DNA of 64,000 nt, from positions 1,922,001 to 1,986,000 of the forward strand of contig NC_015172.1 of the NCBI RefSeq assembly GCF_000190635.1, read 5' to 3'. The stretch's first letter is position 1, and every line of letters starts with the position of its first letter. The notes under the pieces were generated by a model. The model saw nothing but the letters and a program-made list of their open reading frames with translations, had not been told where the DNA came from and ran no database searches. The position numbers were made by a program, and so were the translations under genes. This document shows positions 8,377 to 16,221 of the stretch, piece by piece. This DNA comes from Syntrophobotulus glycolicus DSM 8271. Its GTDB lineage: Bacteria > Bacillota > Desulfitobacteriia > Desulfitobacteriales > Syntrophobotulaceae.

Positions 8377-9331
8377 CTTTATCCTCCCGAATCTTTCGGC
8401 ATTTGTTCCTTGTCAGAAAGGCAACACCTATGGCATTATCGGAGCTCCAGGAAAGCTCGGCCCAGAATAATTCAGCTTTGTCTTTCAGTCTCTGCGGTAT
8501 TTCTGTCCGAAGATACTGGTTACAGCAAACCCCTCCCACCATGAGAATCTTCCTGATTCCTGTTTCGGTTACGGCTTTATCGATGATTCTGGTGACCGTT
8601 CTTGCGATACACCCCTCAACAGCTCTTGCCACATCAGCAAAGGGGACATCTTTTCCGATCATTCTTTGAGCGGCACTCTCCACTCCCGAAAAACTGACCT
8701 TATAGCCGCTGACTGAAGCCGGAAGCAACGAAGCTGCCTGTTTGGACGCCTGAGCCGCCAGTTTTTCCAGTTCCTTTCCTGCGGGAAAGCCCAGACCAAG
8801 GCTCACCCCTACCCGGTCCACAAACTGCCCGGCATGAAGATCTGTCGTTCCCCCCAGGATTTCGATCTCCATTTGCCAAGCATTGAAACGGTTTACTTTA
8901 AGGAGTTCTGTCGTTCCTCCGGATAAATGAACGGCCAGGAATTCTTTTTCATCCATTCCGGCTGACTCGATGCCCGCACTGAGATGTCCTTCCTGATGGG
9001 TGGTTAGCACCAATTCTTTCTGTAAGCAACCTGCCGCTATTTTGGCTGTTGAGACGCCGGCTGTAAAAACAGGCATATAAGACCCTTGTACCGGACGGGG
9101 GGCGGCACTTACGCCGATGCCCGCTATCCCGGCCCAGAAGTCCGCAGGTACCATGCTCATCAGGTCCGGCAGATTCTGAATATGTTGAAAAAAAGCCTCG
9201 GACTGAGCCAAGCCTCTTTCACCGTGGATCACCTTGAGAACTTTTCTTTCTTCCCAAAGCAAATTTTTGTTCTTGTCAACAATCGCTGCGGAGGTCGTAT
9301 AAGCACTTGTATCTATTCCCAGGAACATCAT
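8363..9331 (-). CDS. TsaD/Kae1-family paralog
   Basis: 322 residues with the ASKHA-type fold of TsaD/Kae1 (N-terminal LGIDTSAYTTSAAIVD). The two metal-ligand histidines are present (THQEGHLSAG near residue 113) and so is the C-terminal aspartate (WSSDNAIGVAF). The usual SGGHT loop is SGGTT here, and CCNQYLR replaces the normal substrate-loop sequence. True TsaD makes t6A in tRNA together with TsaB and TsaE, neither of which is adjacent. Gene context (nusB upstream, rex overlapping downstream) and the divergent loop suggest a paralog rather than the housekeeping TsaD. Confidence 0.75.
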   Translation of the reverse strand: MMFLGIDTSAYTTSAAIVDKNKNLLWEERKVLKVIHGERGLAQSEAFFQHIQNLPDLMSMVPADFWAGIAGIGVSAAPRPVQGSYMPVFTAGVSTAKIAAGCLQKELVLTTHQEGHLSAGIESAGMDEKEFLAVHLSGGTTELLKVNRFNAWQMEIEILGGTTDLHAGQFVDRVGVSLGLGFPAGKELEKLAAQASKQAASLLPASVSGYKVSFSGVESAAQRMIGKDVPFADVARAVEGCIARTVTRIIDKAVTETGIRKILMVGGVCCNQYLRTEIPQRLKDKAELFWAELSWSSDNAIGVAFLTRNKCRKIREDKDEGA

Positions 9332-9341
9332 TTTACGGTGT

Positions 9342-9782
9342 TTACCCTTTCTTTTTCCCCTGCTTGATCCATTCTTTTTCTTCTTGGGTCATTAGGTTAT
9401 CCAATATTCCGTTGATAAACTTAGCCGAATCATCTCCGCCGAATTTTTTGGCCAGCTCAATCGCTTCGTTTAAGCTTACTCTCTGCGGTGTATTCCGCAA
9501 ATACAGCATCTCATAAGAGGCCAGTCTCATCAGGTTGCGGTCCACAACGCTCATCCGGTCCAAGGCCCATTCGTGAGCGTTTTGCCCAATCATATGATCG
9601 ATTTCTTCTTTTTTGCTTAAGGTGCCTTCGATCAGCTGCTTTGTAAAAGGCTGATGTTTCTCAGGCAGGTTAAACTCCCCGGCCCAATACTCTATGTTTT
9701 TATCCATTTCACTGATCTCACCGGTCATATCTATTTGGTACAGAACCTTTAAGGCAGTCTCCCGCGCTAGTCGTCTGCTCAT
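9342..9782 (-). CDS. nusB: Transcription antitermination protein NusB
   Basis: 146 residues, all-helical NusB fold. Recognisable pieces are SRRLARETALKVLYQID at the start, a central DRNLMRLASYEMLYL and a C-terminal NEAIELAKKFGGDDSAKFINGILD. NusB binds boxA RNA with NusE to prevent termination in rRNA operons. It lies 10 bases upstream of the TsaD-like gene and 43 bases downstream of the DUF2273 gene, so it is probably in the asp23 transcript. Confidence 0.95.
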   Translation of the reverse strand: MSRRLARETALKVLYQIDMTGEISEMDKNIEYWAGEFNLPEKHQPFTKQLIEGTLSKKEEIDHMIGQNAHEWALDRMSVVDRNLMRLASYEMLYLRNTPQRVSLNEAIELAKKFGGDDSAKFINGILDNLMTQEEKEWIKQGKKKG

Positions 9783-9825
9783 TGAATACCTCCGAAACAG
9801 GGTAAATTATAGTTTTTGTTATTTG

Positions 9826-10101
9826 TTATTTATATTTCCTCATTTTTAAGTTTCTAATCTTCTTCAGTAAGGACATCGTCCAATCCGGCAGCCCTTTTCC
9901 ATCGTCCCAGAACTTGCCGATAGAAAATCCGATTGCCGCCAAGACGATCAGACATATTGTTTGCCAAAAGCCCAGGATAATAATGAACAAGGCCATAAGA
10001 ATACCAAGCAAGGCTCCGATGAATTTACCCGGATGGTGGTCCAAAGCCCAATTGGTGGCGGCTTCCAGTCTTTCTCCGATTTTTTTTAGTAATTCCTTCA
10101 T
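9826..10101 (-). CDS. DUF2273 small membrane protein
   Basis: 91 residues with two closely spaced hydrophobic segments (FIGALLGILMALFIIILGFW and ICLIVLAAIGFSIGKFWDD) between basic ends, typical of DUF2273. This family is almost always linked to asp23/amaP, as here, and is thought to help anchor the Asp23 complex at the membrane near the site of wall synthesis. The exact function is unknown. Confidence 0.85.
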   Translation of the reverse strand: MKELLKKIGERLEAATNWALDHHPGKFIGALLGILMALFIIILGFWQTICLIVLAAIGFSIGKFWDDGKGLPDWTMSLLKKIRNLKMRKYK

Positions 10102-10126
10102 CCTTGATTACCGACCAGATCGTTTG

Positions 10127-10447
10127 TTACGACCGAATCAGTACATTCACCTCTTTGATCTCTATTCCAACCCATTCCTGGATGTTCCATTTGAGTCTCT
10201 TGGGGACGATCTCTGTGATCTCCTGTGCCGGAGCATTATCCTCCAATTGACAAAAAACAGTAATTTCGACAACGTCTTCTACCTGCTTCATTTCCCATTT
10301 CAGGCCTTTAAGGCCGGAGATATCCGCAGTACTTTTGTTCATTATATCAGCCAGCGCTTTTTTTGTAATCCTATATTCACCAATATCTTTTTCAACGATA
10401 ATCAGGATTTCATTGTCAAATAGACAACTCAAGAGCTCCTTGAACAT
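10127..10447 (-). CDS. AmaP-like/Asp23-type protein lacking the membrane hairpin
   Basis: 106 residues from ATG 10447, chosen because GAGGAG lies 6-7 bases upstream. The frame stays open further upstream but has no SD there and overlaps asp23. The protein resembles the cytoplasmic part of AmaP (EYRITKKALADIM, ending EIKEVNVLIRS). No N-terminal transmembrane hairpin is present, although AmaP normally has two segments. It sits between asp23 and DUF2273, exactly where amaP is expected. It may be a shortened AmaP or a second Asp23-like subunit. Confidence 0.6.
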   Translation of the reverse strand: MFKELLSCLFDNEILIIVEKDIGEYRITKKALADIMNKSTADISGLKGLKWEMKQVEDVVEITVFCQLEDNAPAQEITEIVPKRLKWNIQEWVGIEIKEVNVLIRS

Positions 10448-10462
10448 CTGTGCTCCTCTTTC

Positions 10463-10488
10463 AAAAACCCTCCTGTGGTCAGGAGGGT
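10463..10488 (-). terminator. Hairpin with T-tract between asp23 and the AmaP-like gene
   Basis: Minus strand: nine-base arms ACCCTCCTG/CAGGAGGGT around a four-base loop, then five T. It lies 9 bases after the asp23 stop, and the next gene's SD follows immediately. It probably attenuates rather than ends transcription, making asp23 the most abundant product. Confidence 0.8.
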
Positions 10489-10496
10489 ATGAAGTA

Positions 10497-10889
10497 TCAG
10501 GCCATCTTATCTTCTTTCGTTTCATTCTGCTGAGTTTTAAAAACAATTCCCTGTATGTTCACATTGATCTCCAACACACTAAGACCGGTCATTCCTTCAA
10601 TCGCTTCCTTGACGACCTCCTGGACCTTTTTGGCAACTTCAGGGATGGATACGCCGTATTCAACCGCAATAAACAAGTCAACTGTTGCTTCCTTTTCACC
10701 GGCTTCAACTTTAATCCCTTTAGACATGTTTTTACCGCGTCCCAGCATATTGGCAATATCACCAACAAATCCGGCATTCAATTCCGCTACGCCGGGCACC
10801 TCCGATGCCGCCATGCCGGCAATAACCTCAACGACCTCATCCGCAATCCGTACTGATCCTTGAGAACTCTCAATATTTGGATTTTCCAT
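10497..10889 (-). CDS. asp23: Asp23/Gls24 family envelope stress protein
   Basis: 130 residues. The Asp23 pattern is clear: GSVRIADEVVEVIAGMAASEV near the N-terminus, VDLFIAVEYGVSIPEVAKKVQ in the middle and VLEINVNIQGIVF at the end. The tail is charged (QQNETKEDKM). Asp23-type proteins coat the inner face of the membrane through AmaP. It is the first gene after an extended -10 promoter and is followed by an attenuator-like hairpin. Confidence 0.9.
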   Translation of the reverse strand: MENPNIESSQGSVRIADEVVEVIAGMAASEVPGVAELNAGFVGDIANMLGRGKNMSKGIKVEAGEKEATVDLFIAVEYGVSIPEVAKKVQEVVKEAIEGMTGLSVLEINVNIQGIVFKTQQNETKEDKMA

Positions 10890-10939
10890 AATCTATTTAC
10901 ACCTCATTTCAAACTGATTCAAATTGCTTATCATTGTCT

Positions 10940-10967
10940 ATTATAACAAAATACACCTTCACAGCAA
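10940..10967 (-). promoter_or_regulatory. Promoter for asp23 operon (extended -10)
   Basis: Minus strand: TTGCTG (10962-10967), 16 bases, then TATAAT (10940-10945) preceded by TGT, giving an extended -10. The asp23 ATG is 50 bases downstream. Confidence 0.65.
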
Positions 10968-11000
10968 GTATTTCCATGATTAATAGGGATACTATTGCCA

Positions 11001-11525
11001 TTATCCTCCTGAATATTTGACCAAAACCTCAATGATTGCTTCCTGAGCAACGATATCCTTCACGACATTCTTGACGGTATTTATTTCTTCAGTTGTCAGG
11101 GAGGGACTGAAGAGGACAACCTTAACTGCCTGCTGGTTGACCTCCGCAACGAGATCTTCAAATCCTTTTAACTTTAATATATTCTCGATCTCTCCTTCCT
11201 GCGCCATTTTTTTGCTGAGCTCCAGCCATCTTGTCTGGGCTTCCTCCCTGTTCTTTGCGACATCGGATTGTAAAAGCACCTTGAGCATTTCTTTGCTCTC
11301 TTCACGATACTCTTCTCTTTTCAGGCGGTAGTTGACAAAATAATTTCTGCCGTTTTCAGCAGGTTCCCCTAATTCACTTTTAAATATAATTTCTCTGGAG
11401 TTTTGTTCTGTCCCTACCTCTGAATAAGAACTTTTGGCATGGAACAGAAATACGGCAGCAAGGATCACAATCAGATAACACGTCACTCCGCCGAAAAAAT
11501 ATGGCCTGTATCTTTTATTGGACAT
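11001..11525 (-). CDS. spoIIIAH: Stage III sporulation protein AH
   Basis: 174 residues: one N-terminal membrane segment (GGVTCYLIVILAAVFLF), a long charged helical part and a C-terminal ring-building domain ending in EAIIEVLVKYSGG. SpoIIIAH in the mother cell binds SpoIIQ in the forespore across the intermembrane space, forming part of the feeding-tube channel. It overlaps spoIIIAG by 11 bases and is the last gene of the operon. Confidence 0.92.
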   Translation of the reverse strand: MSNKRYRPYFFGGVTCYLIVILAAVFLFHAKSSYSEVGTEQNSREIIFKSELGEPAENGRNYFVNYRLKREEYREESKEMLKVLLQSDVAKNREEAQTRWLELSKKMAQEGEIENILKLKGFEDLVAEVNQQAVKVVLFSPSLTTEEINTVKNVVKDIVAQEAIIEVLVKYSGG

Positions 11526-12087
11526 ATTGTTCTACCTCCATTGGCGAAACATTAATTTTTTCAGCTTGGATACTTAAAAGAGTTTTTACTGCTGTAAAAA
11601 TTTCCTCCCTGATTTGCGGATTACTTGCTCCCTGGGCAATAATTAAAACTCCGGCAATTTGGGGACTCTCTTCCATAACAATGACAGGCACCGCATTTGA
11701 GGGGACAACGAGCTTATCATTTTCCGTGGTTTCCGTTGTCTCCTGAACACTTCCCTGTTTATCCGTTACTTTGGAATCTCTTTTGGTGACGCTTTCATCT
11801 TTGGCATATTCTTTTTTGAGACCTGAACTGAGCGTGACCAGTACTTTGACTTGTCCAACCCCCCTCATCTGTTCCAGAGTAGAGGATATTTTTTCCGCTA
11901 AATTTTTTTCCAGGGTTTCAATTTGAGAATTTTCCTGGGAGCTGCCGGTGCTTTGAGCCTCGGTTTTAGGGGCCAAGACCTGTTCGTCCGTTTGTCTGCC
12001 AGTAAATATGAATATTGCTGAAACAACGATCAAAAGGATGACCCCATAAACAATTTTTTCCATATTTTCTTCTTTAAAAAACTTCAT
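11515..12087 (-). CDS. spoIIIAG: Stage III sporulation protein AG
   Basis: 190 residues from the ATG at 12087, where an AGAGAGGAG SD is 9 bases upstream; an earlier in-frame ATG at 12120 has no SD. One transmembrane segment (IVYGVILLIVVSAIFIF) is followed by a linker rich in Ser/Gln/Glu and a ring-building domain (GQVKVLVTLSSGLKKEYA, VPVIVMEESPQIAGVLIIAQG). SpoIIIAG forms a large ring in the mother-cell side of the SpoIIIA-SpoIIQ channel. Confidence 0.92.
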   Translation of the reverse strand: MKFFKEENMEKIVYGVILLIVVSAIFIFTGRQTDEQVLAPKTEAQSTGSSQENSQIETLEKNLAEKISSTLEQMRGVGQVKVLVTLSSGLKKEYAKDESVTKRDSKVTDKQGSVQETTETTENDKLVVPSNAVPVIVMEESPQIAGVLIIAQGASNPQIREEIFTAVKTLLSIQAEKINVSPMEVEQYVQ

Positions 12088-12138
12088 CTCAATTTGCTCC
12101 TCTCTTATATCCAAGATCAAAGAACGCCTTTTTTGCTT

Positions 12139-12666
12139 CTACATTATCTCGATAATATTTTCAGGAACCTGTAAAAACAGGGCTACTTTTTCTTTAAAAT
12201 CACTGCCGGTTGCCCTTAAATCATCGACATTCACATTAGACGGATTTTCCAGAGCGATGATGATTTTTTCTACTTTTGGATAGGATGTCCTGTCATAATC
12301 CTTTTCCAGTTCAATTTCCACTTTATTGATGAAAACCTCATTTTCTTCGGCCAATGTTTTGACCTGTCCGACAAGAATTTTTTTGTATTGTTCATTTACG
12401 GCTGATTCTCCCACGTTCTTGTCTTCTCCTCCGGCAGCGAGAACAGGGAGATCAGAAGCGGACTGATCGGCAAAAGCCGGTATTTGATTGGGCAGCTTGA
12501 CCTTAATCAAATCGGTCATGGGCGTCAATACCGCTGAGATGACAAACAGGCCCATGATTAACTGCACAAACCCTCTCATTGATTTATTGGGTAAGAGCAG
12601 TTCCAGAACAGAAGCCAGTAAAAGAATAAATGTCAGATTTTTTATGAGTAGTTTTAATCCTTCCAT
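12139..12666 (-). CDS. spoIIIAF: Stage III sporulation protein AF
   Basis: 175 residues: two N-terminal membrane segments (NLTFILLLASVLELLLP and LIMGLFVISAVLTPM) and an extracytoplasmic domain ending in LQVPENIIEIM. Length and layout fit SpoIIIAF. A GGCGAGGTGGAAT SD precedes the ATG. It lies between spoIIIAE (60-base gap) and spoIIIAG. Confidence 0.9.
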   Translation of the reverse strand: MEGLKLLIKNLTFILLLASVLELLLPNKSMRGFVQLIMGLFVISAVLTPMTDLIKVKLPNQIPAFADQSASDLPVLAAGGEDKNVGESAVNEQYKKILVGQVKTLAEENEVFINKVEIELEKDYDRTSYPKVEKIIIALENPSNVNVDDLRATGSDFKEKVALFLQVPENIIEIM

Positions 12667-12726
12667 ATTCCACCTCGCCGGACATCCTGTGAACTGGCGT
12701 TTCTTTCAGATGCTGTCTGGTAAGTT

Positions 12727-13884
12727 TCACCTCAACATGACAGTCAGGTCACCAACTCCGATGATGATCGATAACGTAATAAAAAACATGACGCTTACTG
12801 CCGCTACGGTAATACATATTTGCAGCAAACCTTTAGCAATATCCTGGAGACTCTCGGCCAGCTCCTGTTCGCCGAGCGGCTCAACCAGGGCAGCAGAAAG
12901 CTTAAATGTGATAATCATGGCAATGATCTGAATGATCGGTGAAAGAGTATAGAGAATAATTGCCAGAAGCGCGATGATCCCCACCGCGCTTTTCAGGATC
13001 AGGCCGGAGCTGGCGACCAGTTCTACGGCATCTTTAAAATATTTGCCCACTACCGGAACCAGGTCTGCGGAATATTTCGCCGTCCTTAAGGTTACACTGT
13101 CCGCCACTCCTCCTGTCGCGCCTTGGATTGTCATTACCCCCAGAAATACTGTCATAATAAAGCCGATCGCTGTTTTTCCGCCGAATTCCAAAAGTCCTGC
13201 CAGTTTGCTCAATTTAAACTGGCCGGAAATATGGTTGAACACTCGAAGCACGGCACTCACTAAAAACAGCGGCAAAACAATGCTTTTCACTATTGTCGCC
13301 AAAAAAACCAGACTGCCCATGACCAGAGGCTTAAACAAGGCGCCGCTGGTGATATTTCCCATTGCCAGGAGGATGGTATACATCACCGGCAGCACTGCTT
13401 GCATAAACGAAACCATTCGGTCGATGGCGCTGATCCCAATGCTGATCGCGGATTGAAAAGAGACTAAAGCCATCCCCGCTAAAACAAAATAAGTAAGCAG
13501 TTTGGAGAGCTTGCTGACCTCACCGGTAAAGGTTGTCTGAAGCTGGTTAATCACTGCGCAAAGGATGGCCAAAACCAAAAGTTTGCTTACCAAAGGGATA
13601 TTTTTTAAAAATTCCTTGATTGCCGCTGAAAAGATTTGCTGCAGAATATCCTGAACGCTAAGCTCAATGCTGCCACTTTTCAGTCCTTCAAAGATATTGC
13701 TCAATGATAAGCTCGGCAGCGTTTGCTGAGTATCCCTGTCAACTTGGTCAAGAAAGCCTTTGAATTGCGATAGGTCAATTTCTTCGGCCAAATCAACGGT
13801 TTCCGTAGTTTCGGCCAGCACAGGAATTGCCCAGAAAGCTAAAATGAACATGATTACAATTCCCAGCCAATACTCTTTTTTCAT
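12727..13884 (-). CDS. spoIIIAE: Stage III sporulation protein AE
   Basis: 385 residues. A signal-like N-terminus (GIVIMFILAFWAIPVLAET) is followed by a short extracellular helix region and about seven hydrophobic segments. Conserved stretches include AILCAVINQLQTTFTGE, VLPVMYTILLAMG and TIQGATGGVADSVTLRTAK. It is the polytopic subunit of the SpoIIIA complex. The SD AAGGAGA precedes the ATG, and spoIIIAD is 11 bases upstream. Confidence 0.94.
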   Translation of the reverse strand: MKKEYWLGIVIMFILAFWAIPVLAETTETVDLAEEIDLSQFKGFLDQVDRDTQQTLPSLSLSNIFEGLKSGSIELSVQDILQQIFSAAIKEFLKNIPLVSKLLVLAILCAVINQLQTTFTGEVSKLSKLLTYFVLAGMALVSFQSAISIGISAIDRMVSFMQAVLPVMYTILLAMGNITSGALFKPLVMGSLVFLATIVKSIVLPLFLVSAVLRVFNHISGQFKLSKLAGLLEFGGKTAIGFIMTVFLGVMTIQGATGGVADSVTLRTAKYSADLVPVVGKYFKDAVELVASSGLILKSAVGIIALLAIILYTLSPIIQIIAMIITFKLSAALVEPLGEQELAESLQDIAKGLLQICITVAAVSVMFFITLSIIIGVGDLTVMLR

Positions 13885-13895
13885 CGAGTGTCTCC

Positions 13896-14282
13896 TTATA
13901 CCAAAAGCTGCGAAATTGATTCGATAATAGCCATAATAATCGGAATTGCCATGATGACAACCGTGACTTTAGCTGCGATTTCGACCTTGGTGGCAATCGA
14001 AGCTTCCCCTGCATCCCGGCAGATCTGTCCGGCGAATTCAGCCAGATAAGCAATTCCCACGATTTTAAACACAATGAACAAGTAATAGGAACTGACATTG
14101 GCCTGCTCAGCCAATTTTTCCATTAGAGCGGCCACAAGCTCAATTTTGTTCATGATAAATAAAAAGATCAGTATTCCGGCCAGGATGCTCATTTGAATAG
14201 CGATTTCCGGTCTGAATTGCTTAATCACCGTTCCTAAAATTGCAACAATAAGGGCTAACCCCACAAGCTGTGTAAAATCCAC
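13896..14282 (-). CDS. spoIIIAD: Stage III sporulation protein AD
   Basis: 128 residues starting with GTG after GGGGGACTGAGG. Four hydrophobic segments; the phrase FKIVGIAYLAEFAGQICRDAGE is typical of SpoIIIAD. It resembles SpoIIIAC in its membrane segments. Spacing to both neighbours is 11 bases. Confidence 0.93.
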   Translation of the reverse strand: MDFTQLVGLALIVAILGTVIKQFRPEIAIQMSILAGILIFLFIMNKIELVAALMEKLAEQANVSSYYLFIVFKIVGIAYLAEFAGQICRDAGEASIATKVEIAAKVTVVIMAIPIIMAIIESISQLLV

Positions 14283-14293
14283 CCTCAGTCCCC

Positions 14294-14491
14294 CTAATAC
14301 AGTTTGAATACGCTTTTTACGAGCACCATCAAATCGGATAAGCTCTGGAGGACAATATAGAGAACAACAATTACCCCCGCAATAGTGACTAATTGAGCCT
14401 GTTCTTTTTTGTTGTACTGTTCCAGGATGAGCACGAGTATTCCCACAATCAGGCCAACCCCCGCAGCTTTAAAAACTAAATCAAAGTTCAT
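14294..14491 (-). CDS. spoIIIAC: Stage III sporulation protein AC
   Basis: 65 residues with two membrane helices (FKAAGVGLIVGILVLILEQY and AQLVTIAGVIVVLYIVLQSL), the standard size for SpoIIIAC. AGAAAGGATG lies upstream of the ATG. Confidence 0.93.
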   Translation of the reverse strand: MNFDLVFKAAGVGLIVGILVLILEQYNKKEQAQLVTIAGVIVVLYIVLQSLSDLMVLVKSVFKLY

Positions 14492-14506
14492 GAGCCAACA
14501 TCCTTT

Positions 14507-15016
14507 CTAAATGATGAGAATGACTAATGCGGCTCCTGAAAGAAAACCGAGATACGACCACATTTTTGCTTTCTTTTCCGCATCTTCACCCGCACTCTCT
14601 TTGATCGCTTCCAAGTGTTTTTGCGCCAATGCCAGCTGTTTGTGCTGTTCAGCCTTATCTGAGCGTCCCAACCCTTTGCTGATATCCATAATCACTTTCC
14701 AATCATCTTCACTCAGGCAAAACCTGCTGCGCAGCTTTTTCGTGGTATCCAGCCAGGCAGTTCTCATATTTTCACCTTTAAGCAATTGTTTTTCCAACTC
14801 TGCGAAAAATTGGTTCCAGGGCTCTTCGCTCCGCTCTTTTAAGATGCCGAAGGCCTCCGGAAGGGGGGTAATTCCCCAGACAATTTCCGTATCCAAAAGT
14901 GCCATGGCATTGATCACCTCTCTCAGCTCTTTAGGCCTTCTTTTGATTCTTGAAGCCTGAAGAAGCCCGAGACAGCCCAGACCGGCGATTAAACCCAGAT
15001 AACCGATCACCAGCAT
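14507..15016 (-). CDS. spoIIIAB: Stage III sporulation protein AB
   Basis: 169 residues. A hydrophobic N-terminus and a C-terminal membrane segment flank a soluble helical core (RPKELREVINAMALLDTEI, GLGRSDKAEQHKQLALA). It resembles the GspF/PilC fold used in secretion systems. The ATG overlaps the end of spoIIIAA by 10 bases with a perfect GGAGGTGATC SD. Confidence 0.92.
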   Translation of the reverse strand: MLVIGYLGLIAGLGCLGLLQASRIKRRPKELREVINAMALLDTEIVWGITPLPEAFGILKERSEEPWNQFFAELEKQLLKGENMRTAWLDTTKKLRSRFCLSEDDWKVIMDISKGLGRSDKAEQHKQLALAQKHLEAIKESAGEDAEKKAKMWSYLGFLSGAALVILII

Positions 15017-16041
15017 TTCTGATCACCTCCGGCTGAATAGATTGCTCTGTTGTCTAGCGGATCAAATACCTTTTCCAAGGTCCCTGGCCCCTTTCTCCGG
15101 CTTAATAGAACGATCCTGCGAAAAACCTTTTGCTCCAAAAGTCCATTGATTTGCTTTCTTTCCCGGATCTCTTCAATTGATCCGGCATGGGCTGTGGCTA
15201 TTATTTTTACACCGCATCTTACAGCATCCTCAAGCGACCGGACATCTTCAGGCGCGCCAAGCTCGTCAACTGCCACCACTGAGGGGGACATGGAACGAAT
15301 CAGCATGGCAATCCCTAAAGCCTTGGGCGTCCGGTCCAGAATATCTGTCCGGATCCCGAGATCGAAAGCCGGTATTCCCTGCCAGATTCCCGCTATTTCA
15401 CCCCGTTCATCAACGACTCCTACCGGTTGTCCGGCCAGCTGAATTGCCGGCAGACCATTGCTCAGGGTTTTGATCAGCATGCGTAGGACAGTTGTTTTCC
15501 CTGCTCTTGGCGGGGATATGATCAGGGTATTGCAGATGTCTTTTTCTTGATCGAGCAAATATTGAAGAAGCTTTGTTTCCCCCTCAAGCTCGTGTGCTAT
15601 CCTGATATTTAAAGCCGAAATATGCTTAAGACTGCGAACAGACCCTTTTTCCAGCAGTACCTCGCCTGCCAGGCCTACTCTATGCCCCCCGGGCAGAGTC
15701 AGAAAACCCTGCCGCAGCTCCTCCTCAACGGCATACAGAGAACTGAAGGTCATCTTTTCCAAGGTTGTGTCGATATCCTCTTTGGTGATCCTTATGCTTT
15801 CCTGCTCGTGACAATCCTCACCCGCCGGGGAAATAAAATACTCTGTTTTTCCTGTCCGCAGGATCAGGGGCTGATTGATCCTGATTCTGATTTCCTCCAC
15901 CAAGTCCTTTTCCTTCTGGTGATTCTTTAGCGCTTTTTCTATAGCGGCTTGCAGTCTGCCGGCAAACCAAGCGCCCGTAAAGACATCAGATCCCGGATTG
16001 TTCCTGGCAGTTTTGATCAAAGGAGTGATACTGAGTTTCAT
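15007..16041 (-). CDS. spoIIIAA: Stage III sporulation protein AA (secretion-type ATPase)
   Basis: 344 residues from ATG 16041, chosen because of AGAGGAGGG 6 bases upstream; the frame is open 26 codons further but without a ribosome site. P-loop PPRAGKTTVLRML near residue 195 and a Walker B-like VVAVDELGAPEDVRSLEDAV near residue 265. SpoIIIAA is the motor of the mother-cell channel that keeps the engulfed forespore active. It is first in the operon and sits behind a sigma-E-like -10 box. Confidence 0.94.
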   Translation of the reverse strand: MKLSITPLIKTARNNPGSDVFTGAWFAGRLQAAIEKALKNHQKEKDLVEEIRIRINQPLILRTGKTEYFISPAGEDCHEQESIRITKEDIDTTLEKMTFSSLYAVEEELRQGFLTLPGGHRVGLAGEVLLEKGSVRSLKHISALNIRIAHELEGETKLLQYLLDQEKDICNTLIISPPRAGKTTVLRMLIKTLSNGLPAIQLAGQPVGVVDERGEIAGIWQGIPAFDLGIRTDILDRTPKALGIAMLIRSMSPSVVAVDELGAPEDVRSLEDAVRCGVKIIATAHAGSIEEIRERKQINGLLEQKVFRRIVLLSRRKGPGTLEKVFDPLDNRAIYSAGGDQKCW

Positions 16042-16062
16042 CCTGAACCCTCCTCTGATTAG

Positions 16063-16094
16063 AAGGTATGTCCAAATCGTGTTTTTTAGAATGA
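16063..16094 (-). promoter_or_regulatory. Candidate sigma-E promoter of the spoIIIA operon
   Basis: Minus strand: CATACCTT (16063-16070) matches the sigma-E -10 consensus CATACAnT at 7 of 8 positions. A weak TCATTCT (16088-16094) lies upstream with 17 bases between, longer than the usual 13-15. It is 21 bases before the spoIIIAA ATG, and spoIIIA is a known sigma-E operon. Confidence 0.4.
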
Positions 16095-16101
16095 GGAAGA
16101 C

Positions 16102-16125
16102 AAAAAAAGCCGCCAACATTTGGCG
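16102..16125 (-). terminator. Rho-independent terminator, distal of a tandem pair after efp
   Basis: Minus-strand perfect hairpin CGCCAA/TTGGCG with a three-base loop, then GC and seven T. It insulates spoIIIA from efp readthrough. Confidence 0.88.
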
Positions 16126-16133
16126 ACTGCAAT

Positions 16134-16172
16134 AAAAATCACCTGGCGGCCCGGGGCTTGACAGGTGATTTT
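16134..16172 (-). terminator. Rho-independent terminator, proximal of the pair after efp
   Basis: Perfect 11-base arms AAAATCACCTG/CAGGTGATTTT around a GC-rich 16-base loop; T-rich on the minus strand. It is 50 bases after the efp stop. Confidence 0.85.
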
Positions 16173-16221
16173 AGCTTGTTTTACTTGAATGGAGATAAGT
16201 GGTCCATTTGAGTTTTAGGCC

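Noticed and set aside
16042-16119. 26-codon N-terminal extension of SpoIIIAA
   Set aside because: It overlaps the predicted promoter and terminator, whereas the internal ATG 16041 has a strong SD.
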